Below, one piece after another: positions 47,291 through 56,553 of a DNA stretch of 64,000 nucleotides. A program made the translations under genes and the position numbers. Under the pieces are notes generated by a model. That model saw only the letters and a program-made list of their open reading frames with translations. It was not told the DNA's origin and made no database searches. Source of the DNA: Amborella trichopoda (taxonomy: Eukaryota > Streptophyta > Magnoliopsida > Amborellales > Amborellaceae); contig NW_006499751.1 of NCBI RefSeq assembly GCF_000471905.2, positions 2,498,923-2,562,922 on the forward strand. Reading direction: 5' to 3'. Within the stretch, counting starts at the first letter, position 1. Every line of letters begins with the position of its first letter.

Positions 47291-47800
47291 GTTTAGATGC
47301 ATGACCCTAAATTGCATGGTCTGGACTATATGACCTTAAACTGTAGCAAAGGTCTAGTTGTACGACCATAAACTACATAGTCCTTGTCTCATGACTGAAA
47401 ACTGTACGACCACGGTCCATGCAGCATGACCTTAAACTGCACAGCACGGTCCAAACTATATGACCTTAAACTATAGCGGTGGTCTAGTTGTACGACCTTA
47501 AACTGCATAGTCATTGTCGCATGACTCAAAACTGTACGACCACAGTTCGAACTATATGACCTTAAACTATAGTGAAGGTTTGTTGCATGACCTTAAACTG
47601 CATAGTTCTTGTCTCATGACTCAAAACTGTACGACCACGGTCCATGCTGCATGACCTTAAACTGCACAGTCATGGTCCAAAGTATACAACCTTAAACTGT
47701 AGCGAAGGTCTAGTTACATGACCTTAAACTGCATGGTCCTAGCCACATTACTTTAAACTGCATAGCCATGGTCCAAGCTACATGACCCTAAAACTGTAAT
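47290..47800 (+). repeat. GP-C array, ~33-bp monomers in ~130-bp higher-order units (first block)
   Basis: Monomers of 31-34 bp share a TGACCTTAAACTG core. They come in an ordered set of four: GGTCTAGTTG..., CCTTGTCTCATGACT..., GGTCCATGC(T/A)GCATG..., GGTCCAAACTATATG..., a period of about 130 bp. Confidence 0.85.
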
Positions 47801-48280
47801 GCACGACACGACAAAGGGTCCATACGCACAACTCTTATTGAGAGATAGAACTCCTCCTCGCTTAAAGGGTATTTCATCAACATCCCCAATGGAGTTAGAT
47901 GTGTGCAAGAGTCATACCTACCCCTTTAACATCTAATGGGATTGTTTCACACCAACATCCAAGTAAGAGTCACGTCTTACTACGACCCACTATCCCCAAG
48001 GAGTTTAAGGCCCTTCTTATCCTCTCAACCCTCATGAGGTTCATCTGTGTTCTAGACTGTCATCCTCAGTAGAGTCACATGTATGCCATTGCTCATTATC
48101 CCCAAGAAGCCATACTGGACGTCCTAATCCCTGGTGAAGTCACATCCGTCTACCACTACTCGAGTGCCGCCATCTCTATCTAAACCTCTCAGTTGTGTGT
48201 AGCCTTAACTATCTCTATCCTCAAGGAGTTAGATTGCTATCCACAACCCATCCCCCATGTAGCTCTACCTATATGACGAC
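47801..48280 (+). mobile_element. GP-C spacer between array blocks
   Basis: Non-array sequence containing repeated CCCCAA(T/G)GGAGTTA and CTCATGAGGTTCATC words, mirrored at 61540-61960 in GP-D. No gene. Confidence 0.6.
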
Positions 48281-49110
48281 CCACACACTGGTCCATGCTG
48301 CATGACCTTAAATTGCATAGCCATGGTCCAAACTATATGACCTTAAACCACATGGTCCACGCTGCATGACCTTAAACTACATAACCATGGTCCAAATTAT
48401 ATGACCTTAAATTATAGCGGACGTCTCATTGCACGACCTTAAACTACGTGGTCCATGCTGCATGACCTTAAATTGCATAACCATGGTCCAAACTATATGA
48501 CCTTGAACTGTAGCGAAGGTCTCATTGCATGACCTTAAACTGTAGTGGAGGTCTCATTGCACGACCTTAAACTGCAATGTCCTAGTTGCATAACTTTAAG
48601 CTGCATAACCATGGTCCAGCACTATGACCCTAGACTAAAGTGCACGTCCTGACCGCATGATGTTAAACTGCTTTACTCAGGTCCAGCAGGCATGACCCTA
48701 AAGATGCCTCAACATACGTGCACACGCCCTTTATGTACATCTTCACGTATGTCTTCTTTAGCTGACCCATTCGTGTGCCCACACCACGTTCACATCATTA
48801 CCATCTCTTCCTCCTATGAGTCTTAAGGCTCACTAAGCGGCGAACCCTTTCGCGAGCCATACTCGCTATCAACTAGTTGGTCACCATTGTTCACCCACCA
48901 TCCATCCATCATCAACTCTTCACAAGGAAACTCCATGCCATCTTCCCAAGTGAGTCAAAGTCATTACTAAGCTCACTCTATGGCCTCCACAAACTGGCAT
49001 TCACCACCACTACGATCCAGCTATATAACACTAAACTGTAGTGAATGTTCTGGCTGCATGACGTTAAAAGGCTTCACACATGTCTCGAAGGCACGACTCT
49101 AAATACTCCT
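48281..49110 (+). repeat. GP-C array, second block and remnant
   Basis: The same TGACCTTAAACT(G/A) monomers as at 47290 occur at 48281-48710, then a non-array stretch with ACATCTTCACGTATG, then a last pair of degenerate units at 49010-49090. Confidence 0.8.
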
Positions 49111-49549
49111 TCACATGAAAAAAAAATGGGCATGGTGTACACCTGACATGGGAACGCCATGGCATGGTCACGAAACCAATAAAAATGACAGACAACCATG
49201 GTCACGAAACCATTAGTAAGAGAGTTCTGTGGAAAATAAAATCCAGGCACGATAAAAACCCCAAAAGGGCATTGTGAGTAAAAACATATGAAAAGGGTGA
49301 ACATGACTGTAGGTCATGAGTAAAAGAGCCCTGAAATAGTAGAACTTGGTGAAATCCGTCTTCACAGAGCCACTTCCCCTGTTCAAGTGAAAACCCGCAA
49401 AAAGGCGCTTGGATCGACAAGACAGGCTGACGCATGACCACCGCCTCAGCCGACATTCAATCTCCAAATACTCACAATCCTGGCTAATGAGGTCTGCCTA
49501 AAATCTTCAAAAGCCAGCATCCAATCGCAACACCACATGGCGCATCAGG

Positions 49550-50005
49550 GAGTGAGAGCCGCATAAGTTCTCCCAACCATCATGGCTTATCAGAGGGTGA
49601 AAGCCGCATAAGATCCCCCACATTTTTAACATGGCTCAGGGAGTGAGAGCCGCATAAGATCTCCTACATAAGATCCCCCACATTTCAACATGGCTCATCA
49701 GGGCGTGAGGGCCGCATAAGATCTTCCAACCATCATGGCTCATCAGGGAGTGAGAGCTACATAAGATCACCTACATTTCAACATGACTCATCAGAGAGTG
49801 AAAGCCGCATAAGATCTCCTAACCATCATGGCTCATTAGGGGGTGAGAGCCGCATATGATCACCCACACTTCAACATGGCTCATCAGGGAGTGAGAGCCG
49901 CATAAGATCTCCCAACAATCATTGCTTATAAGGGGTTGAGAGCTGCATAAGATCCCCCACAACATGGCTCATCTGGGAGTGAGAGCCGCATACGATCTCC
50001 TCAGT
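49550..50005 (-). repeat. GP-C array of alternating 48/45-bp units
   Basis: On the minus strand, units AGATCTTATGCGGCTCTCAC with ...CATGTTGAAACATGG alternate with GGATCTTATGCGGCTCTCAG with ...CATGATTGTTGG. The array is the inverse counterpart of GP-D 59772-60320 and has about ten monomers. Confidence 0.85.
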
Positions 50006-50413
50006 TCATCAACAACAAGAGTCTTTGAGGGTGAGGATGATGACTAAAAGATCCCTCCAGAAATGCTAAGGACCATCACATAAGCAAGAAACTGACGAAG
50101 CCAGGGTCTAACCAGCCACAGGCTTTAGGTACGTCTTACTAAAACCCCCTAGCCTACATGAGACCAGAATTTTGGGACAGGTCAGAAGCCCCCAACTGGA
50201 CCCCACTACACAGGACTTATAGAGATACCCTGAGCATGAAAACCAAACCTGGTGTAGCAGCAAACAATGTCGACCAAAGGTTCATAGCATTCAGCCTTCA
50301 GAAAAGGCCTGGTAGTCCCTTGAGGGTGAGGACTTTGACAAGATCCCTCAAAACTTCCTAAATGATTGCACTTCCCGATTCTATCGAACCACAACAGTCG
50401 GTGGGGCATGCGG
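50006..50413 (+). mobile_element. GP-C end of interior with polypurine tract
   Basis: Sequence before the 3' LTR, mirrored at 59312-59770 in GP-D. The final GTCGGTGGGGCATGCGG immediately precedes the LTR start TTGG at 50414 and is the likely polypurine tract (GP-D: AGTGGGACATGCTG). Confidence 0.6.
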
Positions 50414-53170
50414 TTGGAAGGTATTTTTCATCAACATGGGGCCCCGCTTAATAAAGTCTAGCAAACAGTGGAAATTCTGGTAGTCTCAGAATAGCCCTAG
50501 AATCAGTCAAGATCTTCATAACGTCACTCAAAAGTCTCCTCATTTTTTTCATAGTTCGACATGTCTAAGGCAGTGCAGACTGAGAAACAATTCCTACAGA
50601 ATTGGCCTATAGCACCCTGAAATGACCCTTATAACTAGAGCTACATTTTTGGAATCTCAAATAGCTGTGGGACCACAAGCATTGGATCTGGCACGGTCGA
50701 AAACACCTAGAGGTCAAATGTCAGCTTGAACGGACACTGCAAGAAGAAGTTATAGGTAAAAGAGTGAAACATGAGGGGCCGATGCTATTCCCATGCGGCC
50801 ACCCTGCAACTCCATGCCATGGAAGGGACAGTCACAACTAGTGACATTCGACACTCATATATCACCTATCTCAAATCAGATCGCGCTCAAATTTGGTGAG
50901 CATGTTCGTCTAGTCAAGGCGTGCGATTAGATATGTGGCACGCCTGGTGACGACACCCGAGCGTGAAAAAAGCTAGAGAGAAGTAACTAATCCATGGAGA
51001 AAATGTAGGAAATTCATCAGCGTCATGCCTAGCTCAAGTGGCCAGATCACGTCGCTCATGATCCTGATCGTCACGAGACCAATTCCATCGTGTGCGTAAG
51101 GCCTCGGGCTATCACTGACCCAGATCCCGTACGTGATGAACGGTCTAATTCTGTATGCAAACCGACTTAGCGACTGCAAATTCCATCATCAAAATTACAG
51201 ATTCCGATAAAAATTCCAAAGTTGCAAAATCTTCGTTCGGGCATGGAATAGAGCTACGTTGTTGCCCCACGATCGTAACGGCATGGTCAATGTAATTCAG
51301 TTAAGAAATCACCAAAAAACATCAAGGAACGAGTACACTATCGATCCAAAGTTTTAAGATCCATTCAAATTTCAAGTCACATGATCATGCACTAAAAACA
51401 CGATCCATGGCTCGAAGTTGGTATCAAATAGATCGTCATGCCAAGCCCTATAAGAAAACAATTTGAAGATCGACCGGGCATCAGAACGACCCCAGATCAG
51501 CCATGTAAGATCACACAAGTTTTAGGGCAACACAGGGACTGTTCTGAAATTTCATGAGCTGTTAAGAAGGGGCAAATCTGTCATTTTGTACCCTATTTTC
51601 TAATTTCTTTTAATTCAATTTAATCTTAATTTCTAGCAATTAAGGTTACTTTTGATCATCCACCCATGTTAGGGGCAAATTCTATATATACGTACCAGCA
51701 TTATACGCACCACAGGATTCAACCTTTCAAAAAAAGAAAGTTTTTATTTAATACAAGTTTCTCTTTCTTCTCATTGTTGGGTCATGTTTTAGAGAGAGAG
51801 TGAGGTGAGAGAAACCTTTTGACCGGAACCCCTAGGTTTGAGGTAAATCTTCTCTCTTCTTTTCTTTTTCTTCGTCTCTCTCTCTCTTCTTTCCCCTCGT
51901 CCTCGCTCCTTCTCCGTCTAAGTTCCTCATAGGGGTCATGCATGGCAGCGACAGTGCTGTGCATGCCTCCCCCTAGGTTACACAAGTCACGCATGGCGAT
52001 GGCAACGACATGCGTGAGTCTCCTTTTTCTTCTTTTCTTTTCTCCGTTTCCTTCTTTTCTTCTATCTCTTTCGTCCAGTGGGGCCTATAGATGACGCCGC
52101 TCATCACCATCTACAAATGTAACTTGGACGTCTTGTGAAGAACCTAGACTACGAAACCTGTTGCTGCTCGTAGGGGTCCTTCCTTGTTGCACGTCTATAG
52201 CAGACGATGATACCCATCGTCGCTAGCTATAGGCCTCGGTAATTTCTACCGTCGTTCACACTCCTTCTTTGCATGTTCGACGTTCATCGCCGTCCTTCCT
52301 GCATCCCACGCCTTCCGTCGTGCGCCTCGTGAGGATTACCGCCGTGCTCTTCACGAATGACCATCGGTGCGTGTTTCGTCAGAAACTATAGCCGCCTGCG
52401 CTGTGGCTTGTTGTTTTCTTATGTTGCCAATGGCGATGCCTAGTGCTGTCAATAGTTCATTTCTCACTTTGTAGCCATGAGTAATAGTGTCGAGCGCCGT
52501 CCAAGGACCACAACACTGCTACTCCACGGTCGTGAGAAGCAATGCCTAATGTCATCGGGACCTCTTCTCTCTGCCATATCATCTTTTCTTTTCATTCTCT
52601 TATCTCTTCTTGCTTGATTGAGGGTATACTTAGTCTAGCACTGCCACATCGGCCTCGAGTTCGAGTAGTATTGCCGCTGTGCTATTCTTGAGAACCATGC
52701 CCGTCTTGCTACCACTCCGAGTTGATAACTTCTAGGCTATCATGCTAGTCTCCCCTCTTCGTCAGGTTTTCTTCTCTTTTCTATCTTTACTTAAACCTTA
52801 CACTTCATCACCCTCTCTCTTGAACGTACTTTGCCCTAAGACAAGGGTGGGTCTCTTTGACCCACTTGTCTTACAAATTAATCATAGAAGTGTTGTGCAG
52901 AAAATAAGAGGATTGCAGGTCAAGGGAGGCGATTCCGAACCAACTAAAGTAGTTGAGGGGCTTTCTTCATGATCTAAGAGGGCACCCATGCGAGCCAGCC
53001 CGAGTAAGTCTCAAACCCACCTTCAATTCCTCTCTCGTCGATTGATATACCTACCCTTGCTCTTGAACAAGGTTCTGAGAGAGCGAACTCAAATCCTGGG
53101 GTTGCCAAAAACCCGAGATACGTGCCCTAGATCATCTAAATCTGGAAGGCGAGATCGAGGCACCAAACCA
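50414..53170 (+). repeat. 3' LTR of GP-C, 2757 bp
   Basis: It starts TTGGAAGGTATTTTTCATCA and ends GGCACCAAACCA, followed by the GTGTG target duplication. It lacks the LINE and so shows the empty site. One stretch of about 127 bp aligned by eye with the 5' LTR has about 20 differences. Confidence 0.9.
51682..51690 (+). promoter_or_regulatory. LTR TATA box of GP-C (3' LTR)
   Basis: CTATATATACGTACCAGCAT, homologous to the 5' LTR TATA block at 37704. A 3' LTR promoter could drive transcription rightward into Tat-B leader and the Chr-E LTR; whether it is active is unknown. Confidence 0.6.
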
Positions 53171-53175
53171 GTGTG

Positions 53176-54998
53176 AACCTGGTTCGGACTTGATCCAAGT
53201 TGGGTACAAGCCTGGACTTGGACCCCAAGGGTTCAGCTCTGACCAAAAGCGGCTCCAGACTGAGATGATCTAAGATAACCAACAAAAATAAGCAAGCAAA
53301 GCACATGAAAACTTTTGACATAATATTATGGTCCTGGCCTCCTATTATAGGACGTTCACCAAGTCCTACTACACACGGAGTTGCTTTGAGGCAAACGATT
53401 ATAGAGGGGCGCTCACATTTAAAGTAACGCGAATCCCAACCGCCTCGACTCTCAAAGCTAGGTTCCCATCACGCCTTTAAAGCAGATATTGAGGGTATTC
53501 GAAATATTTGTTTGCTGGTTTCCTGAGGATTCCCGATCCAGTGTGTGCTGGAGTCTGTAACAAAGCATGCAATAAAAAAAAATAAAGTGGCAAGCAGGCT
53601 GGCACACAATGCAATGAAGAAATAAAGCGAGCGCTTGGCACTAGTCGTGCTTAGCGATACGTGCTTCCAGGCTAGGCTTTCTCGAAGAATAGTATAGATG
53701 GAGGGGTAAGCAGCCCCTATAAAGGTACAGCCAAAACAGTGAGACCAAGCACAGTCCTTGCGAAGTTGAGCATGGCCCGAGTAGAGGATGACTCAAATGA
53801 GACACGGCTCAAGGAGGGTGTAAGCAGCCCTCAATGAATTTCTTTTTTATTTTTTTAATTTTTTTATATTTTTAAATTTGATTCAATAAAGTTAAACTAA
53901 GCATGGTGAAAGAAGGGAAAACATGGTTTCAGTAAAAATTAACAAACTAAAATAAAAACAGAAAGCCAGAAACGACACAGACCTATCTGAAGCATTATAT
54001 TTTTTTATAGTTTTTAAATAATTTAGTTTGAGCCAAAATTTAATCAACAGGAGCAAAAAGCCCCTAAATGAGCCCTGTGGGGTCCTAGAAGTTTTCTGGG
54101 ACACTTGCAGTTGGGCGACACAGGTGGTGTCTCCCTTGCAGGGTGGACGACGCTGCTAGTGTCACCCAAAAAAAGTTATTATTTTTTATTTTTTTTTATT
54201 TTTATTTTATTAAAATTGATGAAATAAGGCTACAATAAACTTGGAATAAGTAGTAAATAAAATATTTATGATAAAATAAATTAAAACAGAGTAAAGCAGA
54301 ACCGTCTTGGTTGGTAAGAGGAGAGAGTGCTCGAACCGACCAACTAAGGACATAATTACATAGATAAGTCTCTAACAGCCAAACCATACGGAGGCCGAAA
54401 AGATGACCTCACCATGAATTTTTCCTTCCCTCTATATCGATGCATGCGGGGCTGTGAAATAACTCCGATGAGAAGAAAAAAGAAGGCGTCCTTGCTGCTA
54501 CGTGCGTTGACCTTGTCAGATTCATCCAATTGAACCATACAAAAAGGACGACCACGTTGAATCCCACGCCCTTCTGGATCCATAGAGAAAAGCAGTCTCA
54601 CAGGAACTCGAAAAAGGAGCAACTGTAGACAAAAGAAATCTGTATAAATTAAAATATTTTTTTTGGTATTTTTAAAAATTTTAGTTTGATCTAAAATTTT
54701 ATGAGTAGTCACAAGAGGGACCCTAGAGCAGATCTGCAGAGTTTCAGAAGATTCTGAAACTTTTGAATTTGGGCGACACGGGGAGTGTCGCCCTGGATCT
54801 GGGTGGCACTAGTGGTGTCGTTCGGGCGGCTCTGCTAGTGTCACCCAGAAAAATTAGGGTTTCCCAACACCGAAACCATGGATCCTGGTTACTGCCAATT
54901 TTTGGGACCTTTTGTGACTGAAATCAATGAAAAACAGTGAATAAAAATCTTTTTTTGGCGCTTGGATCAAGATCTAAAGAGCCTCACAGTGGGCATTA
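53176..54998 (-). mobile_element. Tat-B leader, right of GP-C, with duplicated hairpin modules
   Basis: This leader sequence has no coding potential. Two homologous modules, about 53990-54200 and 54615-54870, share TTTAGTTTGA(G/T)CxAAA, a GAGGGACC/CCCCTAAATG stretch, and a hairpin: 54113-54135 (one mismatch) and 54771-54793 (perfect). The words CCTATAAAGG and GTGTAAGCAGCCC also lie here. Confidence 0.6.
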
Positions 54999-55065
54999 AA
55001 CCATTTACGTTGCAAAATTTGAGAGATCTTCATTGGAAGATCTATCAGATTTTGTGTCGTAAACA
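54999..55065 (-). repeat. Right LTR remnant of Tat-B
   Basis: TTTACGTTGCAAAATTTGAG and AGATCTTC align with the left edge of the LTRs at 1271 and 21817. The leftward neighbour GCCTCACAGTGGGCATTAAAC aligns with the primer-site block at 1248. It ends CGTAAACA, followed by GTGTT, and then the Chr-E LTR resumes. Only the terminal part of an LTR is recognisable here. Confidence 0.55.
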
Positions 55066-55070
55066 GTGTT

Positions 55071-55341
55071 ATTGGGCCCCGATGCCCCAAAGGCTAATGT
55101 AATTTTGGAAGAAATTTTATATAGTGGATTTTCTTTGGTGGACGAATTTACCCAACCTTCAATCCTCTTCTACCCTTGAGAATTATTGTTTAGTTTTGTC
55201 GCCATGGTTTGATTTGATCACCAATATAACGGTGTTGAGTCAACTTTGACTTGAGTGACATTCACTACCTTGGGTTCACAGGCCCGCACTCAGTCACCCT
55301 CCGGCTCTAATGGTAGGGCGACTGGGGGCGGGGTTGTGACA
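55071..55341 (+). repeat. Chr-E LTR, right portion
   Basis: It continues the LTR begun at 18705. It ends GGGGTTGTGACA, immediately before the primer site, and includes CTCAGTCACCCTCCGGCTC. The end is the standard place for a chromovirus 5' LTR. Confidence 0.75.
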
Positions 55342-55345
55342 ATTA

Positions 55346-55357
55346 TGGTATCAAAGC
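55346..55357 (+). other. Primer-binding site of Chr-E (initiator tRNA-Met type)
   Basis: TGGTATCAAAGC, four bases after the LTR end, differs at one base from the TGGTATCAGAGC complement of the 3' end of plant initiator tRNA-Met, the usual primer of chromoviruses. Confidence 0.8.
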
Positions 55358-55424
55358 AGCTAGGATAGGATCCTTGGCTTAGGGGATTTTAAAAGTGTCT
55401 TTAGATTGATTTTAGGAAAGATCA

Positions 55425-56553
55425 GTGACTAGGCGCTCTTGTGCTAGGTTGAAGATGCCGAGGGCTCATGCCAACCATGCAAGTTCTAAAAACGAGAATA
55501 TCGAGGCCCTCGATGAATTTTGTAGAACTCTGTGGGCCATGACCCAAATGATGAAAGAGTCGATGCCAACCCAACCTACCCTTGCCCCAGAGCAAAATGA
55601 ATGCAGCTTGGTAGAGAGATTTAAGAGGCTAGCACCCCCGACTTTCTTGGGGCAGGGAGGAGTAGAGAAGGCTGAGAGATGGCTAATGCAAGTCAAAAAG
55701 ATCTTTTGAGTCTTACACTACTCAGATGAGAAGAAGTTGAGACTGGGTACCTTCATGCTAGAAGGGGACACCGAACATTGGTGGCGTTCGGTCCGGCAGG
55801 TCTGGGAAGAAGTAGAGGTAGTACCTACTGGGGAAGGATTCTTAGGGCCTTTAACGAAAAGTATTTCCCTCAATCGATAAAGGAGAGGAAGGAGGTTAAG
55901 CTTATAGAATTGCAGCAAGGGAAGATGATCGTTGATCAGTGTGCGGCCAAATTTTTAGAGTTATCTCGATACGTGCTGCATATTATCAACACAGAGGCTC
56001 ACAAGGAAAGCAAGTTTGAGAGGGGCTTGCGACCTGATATTCAAGGAAGAGTTTTGTCAGCCAATCTTAAGGCCTTCTCCTAATTGGTGGATTTGGCCAG
56101 AAAGATAGAAAGAGATTGAGATGATTACTGACTAAGGAAGGAGAAGCAAAAGATAGGGCCTCCGCCCTCTGAAGGCCTACAAGAAAAAGGAAATCGGGGG
56201 AGTGATGAGACCTAAAAGGCCTCCCAGGGCGACATCAAGCAAAACCAGCCAGTGCATTGTACCCCTTGTGGGAAGCCAGGTCATGTGGCTTCCGAGTGCT
56301 AGTTAAAAATGAAAGCATACTTCAAGTGTGTCAAGTCGGGCCACCTTATTAGAGACTGCCTGACATTGAGGGACAAGTTTAAACCAAAGACGTAGGGTCG
56401 GGTCTTTGTAGATGATGGAGAAGGTGCTAAGGCCTCAACTTCAAAGACCAAAGGTATGCCTTTGATTGTAGTAGGTTGACCTTGTTTCCTCTCACTGTTG
56501 ATGTATCACCATATTTTGACATGTCTTATAGAATTTGAACGTTCATTCCATGG
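55425..56553 (+). pseudogene. Chr-E gag region with zinc knuckles (fossil)
   Basis: The segment includes FKRLAPPTFLGQGGVEKAE, RWLMQVKKIF, GDTEHWWRS and KYFPQSIKERKEVKLIEL, the gag core of Tekay/Del-like chromoviruses, then two CCHC-type zinc-knuckle motifs at about 56255-56370 (CTLCGKPGHVASEC and a second). It is interrupted by GP-D at 56554; protease and polymerase would lie beyond. Broken copy. Confidence 0.85.

Larger units (their letters stand above)
35035..53170 (+). mobile_element. GP-C: long-LTR gag-protease element, complete ends
   Basis: 18.1 kb including the LINE. The 5' LTR (35035-39164) and 3' LTR (50414-53170) both start TTGGAAGGTATTTTTCATCAA-like and end AACCA. The interior carries gag and a protease-like region but I find no reverse transcriptase, RNase H or integrase, so it must rely on enzymes of another element. 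The LTR promoter, a G-rich run after the protease, an antisense frame, and two arrays make up the rest. No TGG-initial primer site is obvious after the 5' LTR. Both ends and the flanking duplication are present; its coding parts are broken at several places. LTR divergence near 16% in one aligned stretch suggests an age of several million years or more. Confidence 0.85.
21817..55065 (-). mobile_element. Tat-B: Ty3/gypsy Tat-lineage fossil, split by GP-C
   Basis: A minus-oriented element lying at 21817-35034 and 53171-55065. Order on the minus strand: 5' leader (right), gag, protease, reverse transcriptase, RNase H, a second RNase H region, integrase, a 3' region with an opposite-strand plant-mobile-domain-like frame, then the polypurine tract and 3' LTR (left). 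The second RNase H is the hallmark of the Tat lineage. Flanks GTATT (21812-21816) and GTGTT (55066-55070) are probably a diverged target duplication in Chr-E. The copy looks broken, with several breaks across gag-pol. It is older than GP-C, which sits inside it. Confidence 0.8.

Noticed and set aside
49550-50005. CRISPR-like appearance of regularly spaced repeats
   Set aside because: Units are contiguous diverged monomers without unique spacers, in a plant retroelement.
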